Of a DNA stretch of 64,000 bases, positions 34,684 through 44,552 are shown in pieces. Position 1 is the stretch's first letter. Each line of letters begins with the position of its first letter. The stretch comes from Thermosporothrix hazakensis (GTDB lineage Bacteria; Chloroflexota; Ktedonobacteria; Ktedonobacterales; Ktedonobacteraceae): contig NZ_QKUF01000020.1 in the NCBI RefSeq assembly GCF_003253565.1, positions 1 to 64,000 on the forward strand, read 5' to 3'. A program made the position numbers and the translations under genes. A model generated the notes under the pieces. That model was given only the letters and a program-made list of their open reading frames with translations, was not told the DNA's origin and made no database searches.

Positions 34684-35442
34684 TTACTGATTTTGGTTGA
34701 GTGCTTGCTTGATAAGCGCCAGAAGTTGATCACGAGATGGCTGAAGGAAGAAATGGTTCCCTGGCAGCATATGGGCGGCAAAGGCTCCTCGGGTATGATC
34801 GCGCCACGCCTGAAGCTGCTGGTAGCTGACACTGCTGTCCTGATGGCCTCCGAAGACGGTTATCGGGCAAGAAAGCGGCTCTTCATGCTGATACTGGTAG
34901 GTCTCGTAGAGCGTGAAATCAGCGCGGAAGATGGGAAGCAGAAGCTGCATCATTTCTTCGTTCTGTAGAATCTCTTCAGGGGTCCCATTAAAGCGGCGCA
35001 GATAATCAATCAGGCCCTCATCGGATAGGGTATGGACATCGGGCTCGGTGCGTGGCAGATGAGCGGCCCGGCAGCCTGAAAGAAAAAGATGCTCGGGGCT
35101 GCGCTGTGCATGCTTGCGCAGGTAACGGGTCAACTCAAAGCTGAGCAGTGCCCCCATGCTGTGCCCGAAAATGGCGAAAGGGCGATCGAGTACGGGCAGG
35201 AGTGCTTCGGCCATTGCTTCGACTAATGAGGGGAGATGGGTGTACGCCTGCTCCTTGAGGCGCGTTTCGTGTCCCGGTAACTGCACCGCGCAAAGCTCAA
35301 TCGTGTCTGGAAGCTGCTGTTGCCAGGAACGATAGGCCGACGCGCCACCCCCTGCGTATGGCAGGCAGAGGAGACGAAGCCTGGCTTGCTGCGCTGTTTG
35401 CGGGCATATCAGCCAGGGTGTAGCTATAGATAGTGCACTCAT
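34684..35442 (-). CDS. type II thioesterase (TesA/GrsT-like)
   Basis: Alpha/beta-hydrolase of 252 residues that in NRPS/PKS clusters removes misprimed groups from carrier proteins. The entry motif LPYAGGGASAYRSW, catalytic Ser95 in FGHSMGALL, Asp in FGGHQDSSVSY and His in PGNHFFLQ are all present. No NRPS, PKS or other carrier protein occurs in this window, so it is either an orphan or has another partner. It is divergent from a LysR regulator. The start is ATG 35442 with AAGGA upstream. Confidence 0.88.
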   Translation of the reverse strand: MSALSIATPWLICPQTAQQARLRLLCLPYAGGGASAYRSWQQQLPDTIELCAVQLPGHETRLKEQAYTHLPSLVEAMAEALLPVLDRPFAIFGHSMGALLSFELTRYLRKHAQRSPEHLFLSGCRAAHLPRTEPDVHTLSDEGLIDYLRRFNGTPEEILQNEEMMQLLLPIFRADFTLYETYQYQHEEPLSCPITVFGGHQDSSVSYQQLQAWRDHTRGAFAAHMLPGNHFFLQPSRDQLLALIKQALNQNQ

Positions 35443-35485
35443 AATAAATTGCTACGTCCTTTCTTGTATCCTTTCTACAAAAGTG

Positions 35486-35516
35486 TGTAAGGGCCAAAGG
35501 GTTTCTCTGCCTTACA
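35486..35516. promoter_or_regulatory. inverted repeat upstream of the thioesterase gene
   Basis: TGTAAGG (35486-35492) and CCTTACA (35510-35516) are perfect inverted copies 17 bases apart, 44 bases upstream of the thioesterase start. The spacing and the divergent LysR-type gene suggest an operator or a leader hairpin. Confidence 0.4.
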
Positions 35517-35728
35517 TTATGCTTTCCCTCTGGTTTCGTCAATAGAGTGGCAGCGGCAGAAGCAGGAAAGTCGGAATAAAACGATATGGAATGAGAAAAA
35601 AGCACTACGTGAAACCGAGCAAGAAAGCAGGCGTTCTTTTTCTCGCTGGAACGTGGTACACTGCATGAGGAGCGGGTTGCTGTGGGAGCGAGGCGTCAGA
35701 CATTCATTATTCTGATCGGTCAGGCCAT

Positions 35729-36670
35729 ATGAATCTACAAAATTTGCGTGTTTTCTTAAAAGTTGCTGAATTTGAACATGTAACGCGTGCCGCCGAGGAG
35801 CTGCATCTGAGTCAACCGGCTGTTACCAAGAGCGTGCAAAGCCTCGAACAGGAACTCGGGCTTGCACTGATCGAGCGGCAGGGGAGACGTATCGCGCTGA
35901 CCCATGCCGGTCGGGTATTGCGGAGCTATGCGCGTCAGTTGTTTGAGCTTGAACGAGAGATGGAAGACGCAATAGAGGCGTTGCGAGATGTTGAGGGCGG
36001 AGAAGTCACGATGGCGGCGAATCGCTATTCGGGCGCGTATCTGCTGCCGCCGGTGGTCTCGCGGTTTCGTGCGCGTTATCCACAGGTGATATTGCATATT
36101 TCAATTCTTACCTCCTATGAAATCATGCAGAACGTTTTGAACTGGAAGCTTGATTTCGGGCTGGTTGAGGGCGAGCCGGGACAGCTCCCGCCGGGTATTG
36201 AAGTGACCGCCTCAACCTATGATGAAATGATTCTGATCGTCGCGCCCTCTCATCCGTGGAGCAAGCAGGGGGAGGTTCCAATCAGTGCACTGGGAGAAGT
36301 GGAGCTGATTATGCGCGAGCAGGGGAGTGTCGTGCGTGATATTATTGAACGGGAGTTGCGGAAACACGGGGTTGAGCTGCACTCGCTCTTCACCCTGACC
36401 GATAACGAAGCCGTCAAGCAGATGGTGATTAATGGCGTCGGTGCGGCGATTGTCTCATCACTTTCGGTGCAGCGGGAGCTCAGGCGCGGCGAGCTGGTTC
36501 AGGTGCCGGTTCTCGGATTGAACCTGCGCCCGCCGCTCAGCCTGATTCAGCGCGCTGACCGCCAGTTGTCGCGTGCCGCCGAAGCCTTCTGTGCGATGCT
36601 GAGAATGTCACTCCTGCGGCGGCAGACGCTCCCGGGGCGAACACCCGATGAGCTCGCGCGTGACGCCTGA
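35729..36670 (+). CDS. LysR-family transcriptional regulator
   Basis: 313 residues. The N-terminal winged helix-turn-helix is classical (MNLQNLRVFLKVAEFEHVTRAAEELHLSQPAVTKSVQSLE), followed by the substrate-binding type effector domain with YEIMQNVLNWKLDFGLVEG and DNEAVKQMVINGVGAAIVSS. Its similarity in layout to CysL/CbbR-like proteins does not fix the effector. A candidate promoter, TTCTTT-N17-TACACT, ends at about 35660. It is divergent from the thioesterase, so that gene is its most likely target. ATG 35729. Confidence 0.92.
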   Translation: MNLQNLRVFLKVAEFEHVTRAAEELHLSQPAVTKSVQSLEQELGLALIERQGRRIALTHAGRVLRSYARQLFELEREMEDAIEALRDVEGGEVTMAANRYSGAYLLPPVVSRFRARYPQVILHISILTSYEIMQNVLNWKLDFGLVEGEPGQLPPGIEVTASTYDEMILIVAPSHPWSKQGEVPISALGEVELIMREQGSVVRDIIERELRKHGVELHSLFTLTDNEAVKQMVINGVGAAIVSSLSVQRELRRGELVQVPVLGLNLRPPLSLIQRADRQLSRAAEAFCAMLRMSLLRRQTLPGRTPDELARDA

Positions 36671-36688
36671 GCAGCCAGTGCTCTCGTT

Positions 36689-38950
36689 CTAGAAGAGCGT
36701 CGGCGTTTCGACCTCTGGGGGTGGTGCTTTCCGTGGGGAGCCATCACGCCGCATGATGAACGGATTCAGGACGCCATCCTCGTCTCGTGGCGTTAACCCG
36801 GCCTCGGCGATGAAGCGCGAGGGAACGGCATCAGTGCCGCGATAGCGCGTGATCGTTGACAGGAACAACAACTGTTGCGCTCGGGTCAGGGCAACATAGG
36901 CAAGGCGGCGCTCCTCGGCGATCCCCGGAGGTGAGATCGGCCCCTCTTCGACCACCGTGTATGAGCGACGATGTGGAAAGATCCCCTCGGTCAGTCCCAT
37001 GACGAAGACGGCGGGCGCTTCGAGTCCCTTTGATTTGTGCACCGTCATCAGGCTCACACAGTCGCGTTTATTCTTGCTGGTATTCTCCGCCTGCTCCTTG
37101 AGCTGCGCCATCGCATGGAGAAAATGGCGGATGCTTTGATGTCGTTGCGCGATCTCGGTCAGCTCCTCAAGCTCGTCATAGCGACCTTCCAGCCGGGTTT
37201 CTTCGCGTGGTGTGGGCGTTTCGGCGTCCTCGTCCTGATTCTCTTTGTGCTTGCTGTCATAGTGGCGCAAATGGGTATCGTAGGCATATTCGCGGATCAG
37301 GCGAATGGCCTCGGCTGGCTTGTTGCCGCACTTGCTCCACACGCTGCGGATCAGACCGACAAAGTCCTTGACCCCCAGTTGATGTTCTGAGGCGATGGTA
37401 TAGGCCTGTTCCTCACAGAATTGCAGCAGGGGTTGTCCGCCCGCGAATGCGGTGAGTGACCCGAAGAAGGTCGGCGTGAAGCGGTGCGAAGTCTTGCCGG
37501 TTCGCGCGAAATACTGATTTGAAGGAATATTGGCGACGACGCGAAAGGCTGCGTTTTGCTCGCCACAATGCACGGGCGTGAAGACATCGTCGCGCTTGAG
37601 CGGGTTGGGCCCGTTGCGCGAGTTGAGGAACTCCTGATACACGCGCACCCCATCAATGAGCGTGAGATAGGCCAGAATGTCGCGCGTCGTCTTGCGTTTG
37701 AAGAAAGACGAGCCGCCAAGCGTTCGGTATGGGATGCGATGCCGGGCGAGCGCGATTTCCAGGTTCGCGAGGTGATGGTTGGTGCGAGCAAGCACAAAGA
37801 TATCGCGATAGGAGAGGCTTTCGAGCTGCTCTTTCCAGGTGCGCACCAGCTTCTCGATGCGCATGGCGACCCCCTCGGCTTCGCTCTCCTGATCTTCATA
37901 GGCTGTGACCATTACCGGAGCGCCGTCGGCCTTTGTCGGGCGCAAGACCTTCTCGAAGCCGGGTGTCACCTCGTTATGGGCAATCAGGCGGTTCGCGGCC
38001 TCAAGGATCTGAGGTGTCGAGCGATAATTCTGCTCGATGCGATAGATCTTCCCTTTCGGATACATGGTCTTGAATGAGAGGATCGAGGCCTCGGGGCTGG
38101 CTCCACGGAACTCGTAAATTGCCTGATCCGGGTCGCCGACTACCACTACATTGTGCTTCGGCGAGGCGAGATACTGGATCAGCTTATATTGCGAAGGGTT
38201 GGTATCCTGCGTCTCATCAACCTGAAGATACTGGTACCGATTCTGCCAGGTTTTGCGGAATTTCGGGCTGCTTTCCAGCAACAGCAGCGGAATGTAGATC
38301 AGGTCGGAGAGATCGTAGAGCTTTTCTTTCTGCTTGGTCTCTTCGTAGCGGACAAAGAATTCCTGATAACGGGCAGCCAGCTCATATTCGATGCCCAGGT
38401 AGCGCCGGAAGAAATCAAGCGACTGCTCGGGCTTGATGAGTTCCTCCTTCGCACGGTCGACGGCTCCGAGCACATCGGCAATGTTGACTTCCCAGTTCAT
38501 GCCGCGTGTGCGGTTGCTTCTCCACGGGCGCACGATATCTTCGGCGAGCCACTGGCGCGGGTCTCCACTGAGCAGGCGGCGATTGAGCTCCAGCGGCTTC
38601 ATTTGAAGCTTTTCACGGAGCATCTGGTGTCCCAGACCGTGGAACGTGACAACGCGCAGTCCCTTGAGATCCTTTGCCGGGATGCCGCGTTCGCGCAGGG
38701 CCTTCGTGGCGCGTTTCTCCATTTCGTCGGCGGCTGCGCGCGTAAATGTGACACAGAGAAGCGCTTCCGGGGCAACGCCGACCTCCGCAATCAGGCGGAC
38801 CAGACGTTGTACCAGAATCGCCGTTTTCCCGGTGCCAGCAGCGGCGATAAAGGCGGCTGGTCCTTCGGTGTGGGCAATTGCCGCGGCCTGTTGAGGGTTA
38901 GGAGTAAAAAGAGATGGAGTTTGCTTGTTTTTGCTACGCTGAGGTGCCAT
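36689..38950 (-). CDS. UvrD/PcrA-family DNA helicase
   Basis: Superfamily 1A ATP-dependent 3'-5' DNA helicase of 753 residues. Motifs I (AAGTGKT, 37-43), Ia (CVTFTRAAADEM), II (VDETQDTN), III (VVGDPDQAIYEFRGA), IV (EQNYRS), V (TVHKSKGLE) and VI (AYVALTRAQ) are in order. The length is near that of PcrA, with an acidic insertion of about 60 residues in domain 2B around residue 580. Likely repair or replication role. It converges with the LysR gene, 18 bases away. Confidence 0.93.
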   Translation of the reverse strand: MAPQRSKNKQTPSLFTPNPQQAAAIAHTEGPAAFIAAAGTGKTAILVQRLVRLIAEVGVAPEALLCVTFTRAAADEMEKRATKALRERGIPAKDLKGLRVVTFHGLGHQMLREKLQMKPLELNRRLLSGDPRQWLAEDIVRPWRSNRTRGMNWEVNIADVLGAVDRAKEELIKPEQSLDFFRRYLGIEYELAARYQEFFVRYEETKQKEKLYDLSDLIYIPLLLLESSPKFRKTWQNRYQYLQVDETQDTNPSQYKLIQYLASPKHNVVVVGDPDQAIYEFRGASPEASILSFKTMYPKGKIYRIEQNYRSTPQILEAANRLIAHNEVTPGFEKVLRPTKADGAPVMVTAYEDQESEAEGVAMRIEKLVRTWKEQLESLSYRDIFVLARTNHHLANLEIALARHRIPYRTLGGSSFFKRKTTRDILAYLTLIDGVRVYQEFLNSRNGPNPLKRDDVFTPVHCGEQNAAFRVVANIPSNQYFARTGKTSHRFTPTFFGSLTAFAGGQPLLQFCEEQAYTIASEHQLGVKDFVGLIRSVWSKCGNKPAEAIRLIREYAYDTHLRHYDSKHKENQDEDAETPTPREETRLEGRYDELEELTEIAQRHQSIRHFLHAMAQLKEQAENTSKNKRDCVSLMTVHKSKGLEAPAVFVMGLTEGIFPHRRSYTVVEEGPISPPGIAEERRLAYVALTRAQQLLFLSTITRYRGTDAVPSRFIAEAGLTPRDEDGVLNPFIMRRDGSPRKAPPPEVETPTLF

Positions 38951-39049
38951 TCCTGAATCTCTTCCTCACTGTTTGAATCTAGCTCGGGTGAGCGCTCGTC
39001 AGCTTTCTTCACATAGAATTTTTGTATCATCACGGTGAGCTACTATAGC

Positions 39050-39163
39050 ATGATGATACGGGCGTTGGCAACCAGGGAGTACCTGCTGAAGATGAGCGCT
39101 CTCCGCGAGCGGGTGAGGCGGATGGAAGGGCCCGCAGAGCGTTTGCAGACCCTTGCCATCTGA
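39050..39163 (+). CDS. possible small protein, 37 residues
   Basis: A short open frame (start 39050, stop 39161-39163) on the strand opposite the flanking genes, Arg/Glu/Leu-rich (REYLLKMSALRERVRRMEG) and able to form a helix. There is no good ribosome-binding site. It may be chance. Confidence 0.2.
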   Translation: MMIRALATREYLLKMSALRERVRRMEGPAERLQTLAI

Positions 39164-39166
39164 GGC

Positions 39167-41524
39167 TTAGAGCACGATCCGAAGCGTGCTGCTGCCCTGG
39201 CCGGCGCGGACTCGTTCGCGATAGGTTTGGTTGCCGATCAGCACAACGATTTCATATTCGCGATGGTGCGGGTTGTAGCGCTCGTGGTGCTCATCGATAC
39301 GAATGGTGATGCTCTCACGATCCACCCGACAACTGACCGAGGTCAGGGCGTACTCTCCCTTTTGATAGGCAAGCGACCTACCGTCGTCCTCATAGAGTGT
39401 ATAGGTTGCCAGTCCATCAACCGCCATATAGCAGGTGAAGGTCAGCGTCTCGCTCGGAAGCTGCTCAAGGTTCTGGACCAGCGGCATACTCGGAAGAATG
39501 CTGTTCGAGCGCACGAGGAGCGGCCAGCGGTCCAGCGGAGCCGGAATCGTGCTGACGCCGCGCCCGGGATACTCCGTGCCGTCCCAGTAGTCGAACCAGC
39601 GCCCTTCAGGCAGGTAGACTTCGCGCTCGGTTGCTCCTTCGGTGGTGACGGGGGCCGAGAGCAGCGTGTCCCCGATGAGAAAAGCGTCCTGATCCTCATA
39701 GGTGTGCTCGTCCTTCGGATAGTGGTAGAAGAGCGGGCGCAGGATCGGGCTGCCCGTGGTTGCGGCCTGATGGAAGAGGGTGTACAGGTACGGGAAGAGC
39801 CGATAGCGGGTCTCGATGGCCTTGCGGTAGGCGCTCTCGTATGGCTCGCCGAAGGCCCAGGGTTCCTGAGCGTGGGTGTCGCGGGCGTTGTGATTGCGGC
39901 TGAAGGGGAGGAACGCGCCAAGCTGTGCAAAGCGTGTGAGCAGTTCGCCCGTGCTGGATTTCCAGAACCCGCCGATGTCGGAGCCAACGAAGGGAACGCC
40001 GCTCATACTCATATTCAGGCACATGCGGATAGCAAGCGAGAGATGTTCCCATTTACTGGTATTATCGCCGGTCCAGATGGCGGCGTAGCGCTGAATGCCT
40101 GCCGTGCCTGCACGTGAGAGCACAAAGGGCCGCTCATCGGGGCGAAGCCGCTGGAGCCCTTCGCGGGTGGCACGAGCCATCTCCATGCCATAGGCGTTGT
40201 GGAAGAAGCGATGCGTGACGGGTGGGCCATCTTCTCCGGTTGGCTGCTCGCCTCCGGCCTGATGGAGGACCGCGCCATCCATTGTGTTCTCACCCTCGCG
40301 GAAGGGCTGCTCGCCCTCCAGAAGCTGATTCGTCAGGGCTGGCTCATTCATGTCGTTCCAGATGCCATCCACACCGATATCTAGCAGTTCTTTATAGAGA
40401 TCTCCCCACCAGCGGCGCACCTCAGCCCGCGAGTAGTCGGGGAAGACGCAGCGTCCCGGCCAGACATTGCCCTCAAACGGTTTCCCATCGGGGTAGCGAC
40501 ATGCATACTGATTTGTATGTAGTTGCTGATAGACGTGATACTGCTCATCAATTTTGATGCCGGGATCGATAATTGTGACCATTTTAAAGCCCTGCTGATG
40601 CAGCGATTCGGCCAGTTGAGCGGGTTCGGGGAAGGTGTCGGTATTCCAGGTGAAGCAACGATAGCCGCGCATATAGTCGATATCGAGCCAGAGGGAGTCA
40701 CCGGGATGATTGCGCTCGCGAAGCGTGCGGGCGATCTCGCTGATCTCCTGCGCCGACTGATAGCCCCAACGGCACTGATGGTGCCCGAGCGCCCAACGCG
40801 GTGGCATGGGCATACGCCCGGTGAGCTCGGTATACTGCTGCATGACCTGCTGGAGCGTCGGGCCCGAGAAGAAGTAGGCAACCAGGTGATCGCCCTCGAT
40901 GGTGACTGCGGCGGCGTTCTCCTCGGTGCGTCCCATATCCATGTGCAGGTAGCCTGTATGGTCGATCAGGACGCCGTAGGCCTGTCCGCTGGTTGGTTGC
41001 AGGCCGATATAGAAGGGAATCGAGGTATACATACTGGGCAGGTCGGTTGCTTCGGCGCGTTCAGCGGGATCGATGTTCCAGACGGGGAAGCTCTGTCCCC
41101 GGTTATTCATTGGCCCGATACGTTCGCCCAGACCAAAAATACACTCGTCTGGCGTAAGGGGCCGTTTCAGGCGCAGCTTGTCGGCGGTCGCGGCGAAGCC
41201 GGTCAGATAGGTGGCGAGCTGCTGCTGAAGAGATTCCGGGCTCATGCCGGGCGGTTGTGTCCATTGCTCGTCGCCCTTAACGACAATCCAGGAATGATAG
41301 GGCAGTGACCCGGGAGCGCCGTCTACAAGCTGATAGCGTGCGGTATCAAAGGTAGTCCCGCGAATGAGCCGCACCCGCACGATAGCGGTGCCAAGCGGGG
41401 CTGCTGCCAGAAAGCCTTCAAAGCCGCCCGCGCGGGCTTGCCAGATATGTTCATTCTGCTCTACATGGTCATAGGTCAACTCATGTATATCCGTAAATGT
41501 GTGCGAGAAATCGTGTGTTGTCAT
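39167..41524 (-). CDS. GH31 family alpha-glucosidase
   Basis: Glycoside hydrolase of 785 residues cleaving alpha-glucosides or alpha-xylosides. The nucleophile Asp391 is in IWNDMNEPA, the acid/base region is in RAGTAGIQRYAAIWTGDN, and WALGHHQCRWGYQ and FVGSDIGGF are typical. N- and C-terminal beta-sandwich domains are present. No signal peptide, so it is likely cytoplasmic. The start is ATG 41524 with AAGGAG nine bases upstream; ten extra codons upstream lack one. It is followed (plus strand) by no sugar transporter genes. Confidence 0.95.
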   Translation of the reverse strand: MTTHDFSHTFTDIHELTYDHVEQNEHIWQARAGGFEGFLAAAPLGTAIVRVRLIRGTTFDTARYQLVDGAPGSLPYHSWIVVKGDEQWTQPPGMSPESLQQQLATYLTGFAATADKLRLKRPLTPDECIFGLGERIGPMNNRGQSFPVWNIDPAERAEATDLPSMYTSIPFYIGLQPTSGQAYGVLIDHTGYLHMDMGRTEENAAAVTIEGDHLVAYFFSGPTLQQVMQQYTELTGRMPMPPRWALGHHQCRWGYQSAQEISEIARTLRERNHPGDSLWLDIDYMRGYRCFTWNTDTFPEPAQLAESLHQQGFKMVTIIDPGIKIDEQYHVYQQLHTNQYACRYPDGKPFEGNVWPGRCVFPDYSRAEVRRWWGDLYKELLDIGVDGIWNDMNEPALTNQLLEGEQPFREGENTMDGAVLHQAGGEQPTGEDGPPVTHRFFHNAYGMEMARATREGLQRLRPDERPFVLSRAGTAGIQRYAAIWTGDNTSKWEHLSLAIRMCLNMSMSGVPFVGSDIGGFWKSSTGELLTRFAQLGAFLPFSRNHNARDTHAQEPWAFGEPYESAYRKAIETRYRLFPYLYTLFHQAATTGSPILRPLFYHYPKDEHTYEDQDAFLIGDTLLSAPVTTEGATEREVYLPEGRWFDYWDGTEYPGRGVSTIPAPLDRWPLLVRSNSILPSMPLVQNLEQLPSETLTFTCYMAVDGLATYTLYEDDGRSLAYQKGEYALTSVSCRVDRESITIRIDEHHERYNPHHREYEIVVLIGNQTYRERVRAGQGSSTLRIVL

Positions 41525-41611
41525 CGGGGCTTGCTCCTTTCTCTCCCATCCCAATGGTTGAGGTTCTATTTTCTCTCCTCTCTATCTTACCATTTTCACA
41601 AGCCTGACGGA

Positions 41612-41650
41612 CCGGGAGGAGCGAGCCGACGGGCGGTCCGCTTCTCCCGG
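41612..41650 (-). terminator. large hairpin between dynamin-like and GH31 genes
   Basis: Arms 41612-41623 and 41639-41650 pair over 12 bp with one G-U. It lies about 65 bases after the dynamin-like gene's stop and upstream of GH31 (both minus). No T run follows, so it may be a terminator helped by other factors, an mRNA end-protecting structure, or a regulator site. Confidence 0.5.
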
Positions 41651-41713
41651 CTGATGACGCTGCGGAGGTGGAACATGAATGGCTGTTTGCTGTTTCTCTC
41701 TCGATAGCAGCCG

Positions 41714-44506
41714 CTAGGCCTCGCCTGGCTGCGTCAGGGTCAGCACTTTGCAGCTTCGGAGCATCTCTGTCTCGCGGAGCAGTTCTACCCAGCGGTCAAC
41801 GCTAGCCTCGCGCTGATCCTGCAACATATCCAGTTGTTGCCGCAGGGAATCGGAGGTCAGCACGCGCTCGGTGAGCAGGCTATAGAGCCGGTTAATCAGG
41901 TCGGCGAACGCACCCGCAACACAGCTCGGGTTGGCGTCCAGCCGATCACTCTCGTAGATGGTGCGTTCTTCCAGCTTATCCAGCTCATAGCGGAAGAGAT
42001 GCGCGATGCGTTTTTCGGTGCTTTGTGCCAGATTGCCGCAGATAACGTCCAGAATGGGGCCCATCAGTTGACGTGCCTGCTGCACGATATCTTCCGGTTT
42101 GCCCGGCGCCGAGATCAGGTGATAGAGGGCGCTGACAGCAGGATCATCCTTTGAGGGCGCATACTTCTCCTCATTCAGCAGCTCGCTCATGGTCACATAC
42201 AGACAGACATCGCGGGCCTTCTCGCGGATGCCGCGTTTCAGCTTGTTGTAGGACTTCTGGATATCATCCAGCTCGCCGCCAAACTCGCCAAGCGCCACGC
42301 GGGTAATATCGAGCGTGCCATCAATCTCCTCCTTATGGGCGATCGGGATCAGGAAGGCTTCGGCCAGCGTGCGAGCGGGCTCGTTGAGCTCGCGTTCAAG
42401 GGCGGCGCTGAAGCTGAGGCGGAGCGCGCGAATCAGGCCCCACCCATCGATATCGACCCACCGTGTGCCGATCTCCATCGCCGGTGACGCCTCCTGTGAG
42501 CGGCTGCTTGACTTGATGAAGACGTCGAAATAGCCCTGCATGATTCGGATCTTAATGCGGCGCATCGCGCGTTCATGGGCGGTGGCAAGTGCTCGATGGA
42601 ACGGGTTGTTATCGGTGCTGATGACCGTGTCGAACTGCTTGAGGGCGTCGGCCCAGGCGGTGTGCATCTCGTTGGTGCGCTTCTGGAGCAGCTCAAAGCG
42701 CGTCGCGCCCCGTTTCCGCTTGCGCGCATGCATTTCCTGTTCCAACTCTTGCAGGTCGCGGCTGTGGATGCCATTCTGATTCAGGTGTTCCCAGCAGAGA
42801 TCCTCAAGATGTTGCAGCGCCATCGCCAGTTGCGTTTCTGCCTGTCGAAGCTGGACCTCATAGCGATTGTCGGTCAGGAAGGATTGCAGGTCGCGTGTCA
42901 GGGCGGGCAGGCCGCTAAAGCGCAGCATAGCCTCGTGCTGCTTCTGGCTGACACGGTGAAAGTCCTGGGCGTTGGCTGTCGAGGGGAGCGAAGGGTCAAG
43001 CTGGAGTAACTCGGGATACACGCTTAACACGCGCCCGACATATTCACGTCCCTCCTGTGCACGGTCGGGGTCGAGCTTCTGCTTTTCCAGCCCGAGCGTT
43101 GCCATCAGGGCATCAAGGCCTCGCAGCGGGTAGAAGAAGTAGTCGTTGTTCGGACCATGATGGTGATAGCTGGCGTAATCGGCGGGCAGGTCACGCAGGA
43201 GCGGGCGAAGGCTGCCGAGCGCCTTATCAAGGCTGGCGAACGAGTTGATCTCATCCCAGTGGGTGACGGCAAGGAAGACCATCCGTGCCGCGACCTCTGC
43301 CGAGCGCCCCTGCACGATCTTGCGCCGAACCAGCTCGAAGATGCGCTGTGTGCGGTCGTCGTCGCCGAAGCGGTTGTTCCCGATGACCAGAATAATCGCA
43401 TCGACGTCGTTGAGCTCTTCGCGCATAATGGCATCGTGGCGGAGCTGGCCCGCGGAGCCGCCGGGGAGATCAACAAGGATACTGCCGGGTGGCAGCGCCG
43501 AGCGTGAGCCCGCATGGACCTTATACTCAACATAGTCTACAAGCCGGATGACGCGTGGCTCCTGACTGTCGCGGGCTGGCTCTTCAACGAAGCGGCTGCC
43601 CTCGTCTTTCCAGCGGCTCCGGGGCAGCGTCTCGATGTGTGGTTCGCTGCGCAGGTAGATCTCGCCGTAGGTTTCGCCTGCCTTGACGAGGATCGCGAGT
43701 TCGTTCGAGAGCGCTTCTCTGGCTCGTGGATTGCTGGTGTTCTGAAGCGCTTGCTGTGTTTGCTTGACCAGCTCATCATAGGTGGCCCGGGTCATAAAGT
43801 GGACGCGCATTTCCTCGGGCTCCTGCTCGCCACAGAGGCGAATGCGCGTGCGTACTCCGGTGACGGCTCCGCCGGCCAGACGAGGGAAGATATCCTGTCC
43901 GATGAGCGCGGCCAGCAGGGTACTTTTGCCCGCGCCGGCATGGCCGATGACCTTCACGGTATATTCGCGCGTGAAATCGAGGGCGCGGGCGGCCTCCGAC
44001 AGGTGGTAGCGCAGTTTGAACGCCTGCTGGGGGTCAACCTGAAGCATTTGCGGGAGCTCAAAAAGCTCGGCGCAGGCGCGGGCGCGCTGAAGCTGCTTCC
44101 GCCAGGCCGAAAGCTTTTCCGCTTTGTCGGGCAGGTCTGCCGGGAAGTATTTTTCCATCTGGCCCGACTGCTCAATGAGATGCTGTAACTGATTGATGAT
44201 TTCCGCCGGGGGAGCAGGGATGTGCTGGTGAGGGATTGCATCCTCTCGCGTGAAGAGATCCTCGTCCACGTCATCCACGTACTCCTCAACCTGTTCTTCG
44301 ATTGGCTCTGTTAGCGGCGCGGGTGGCATAACTGACGCGGGGATCTGTGTCTGAGGCAACTGAGTTTGTGGTGTTGCCTGCGCCGTTTTGCTGTTCGATC
44401 CCTTGAGCCGTTTTCCACAGATATTGCAGAATTCCGCATCCAACCGCACGACGTTATCACACTGTGGGCATGTGGTAACCTGTTGTTTTTGCCTGATGAA
44501 TTGCAT
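41714..44506 (-). CDS. zinc-ribbon dynamin-like GTPase
   Basis: A 930-residue protein with an N-terminal zinc ribbon (C13, C16, C27, C30), an acidic Pro/Gln linker, and a dynamin-type GTPase domain: P-loop GHAGAGKST (188-196), a switch Thr in AVTGVRT, DLPGG (346-350) and THWD (415-418, for TKxD). The remaining 500 residues are helical with charged coiled-coil stretches (for example LEQEMHARKRKRG). Dynamin-like proteins remodel membranes; some bacterial ones act in envelope stress or phage defence. It is not clearly membrane-spanning. ATG 44506, promoter at 44553-44581 and a leader palindrome at 44524-44540. Confidence 0.85.
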   Translation of the reverse strand: MQFIRQKQQVTTCPQCDNVVRLDAEFCNICGKRLKGSNSKTAQATPQTQLPQTQIPASVMPPAPLTEPIEEQVEEYVDDVDEDLFTREDAIPHQHIPAPPAEIINQLQHLIEQSGQMEKYFPADLPDKAEKLSAWRKQLQRARACAELFELPQMLQVDPQQAFKLRYHLSEAARALDFTREYTVKVIGHAGAGKSTLLAALIGQDIFPRLAGGAVTGVRTRIRLCGEQEPEEMRVHFMTRATYDELVKQTQQALQNTSNPRAREALSNELAILVKAGETYGEIYLRSEPHIETLPRSRWKDEGSRFVEEPARDSQEPRVIRLVDYVEYKVHAGSRSALPPGSILVDLPGGSAGQLRHDAIMREELNDVDAIILVIGNNRFGDDDRTQRIFELVRRKIVQGRSAEVAARMVFLAVTHWDEINSFASLDKALGSLRPLLRDLPADYASYHHHGPNNDYFFYPLRGLDALMATLGLEKQKLDPDRAQEGREYVGRVLSVYPELLQLDPSLPSTANAQDFHRVSQKQHEAMLRFSGLPALTRDLQSFLTDNRYEVQLRQAETQLAMALQHLEDLCWEHLNQNGIHSRDLQELEQEMHARKRKRGATRFELLQKRTNEMHTAWADALKQFDTVISTDNNPFHRALATAHERAMRRIKIRIMQGYFDVFIKSSSRSQEASPAMEIGTRWVDIDGWGLIRALRLSFSAALERELNEPARTLAEAFLIPIAHKEEIDGTLDITRVALGEFGGELDDIQKSYNKLKRGIREKARDVCLYVTMSELLNEEKYAPSKDDPAVSALYHLISAPGKPEDIVQQARQLMGPILDVICGNLAQSTEKRIAHLFRYELDKLEERTIYESDRLDANPSCVAGAFADLINRLYSLLTERVLTSDSLRQQLDMLQDQREASVDRWVELLRETEMLRSCKVLTLTQPGEA

Positions 44507-44523
44507 GAGGCTATGTATCCCCC

Positions 44524-44540
44524 TTTACCGTTGCGGTAAA
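44524..44540 (-). promoter_or_regulatory. perfect palindrome in the dynamin-like gene leader
   Basis: TTTACCG (44524-44530), TTG, CGGTAAA (44534-44540): 7-bp perfect inverted repeat with a three-base spacer, 17 bases upstream of the start codon and just after the predicted transcript start (about 44546). It suits a repressor site or an RNA hairpin near the ribosome-binding site. Confidence 0.55.
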
Positions 44541-44552
44541 ATATATAGTTCG

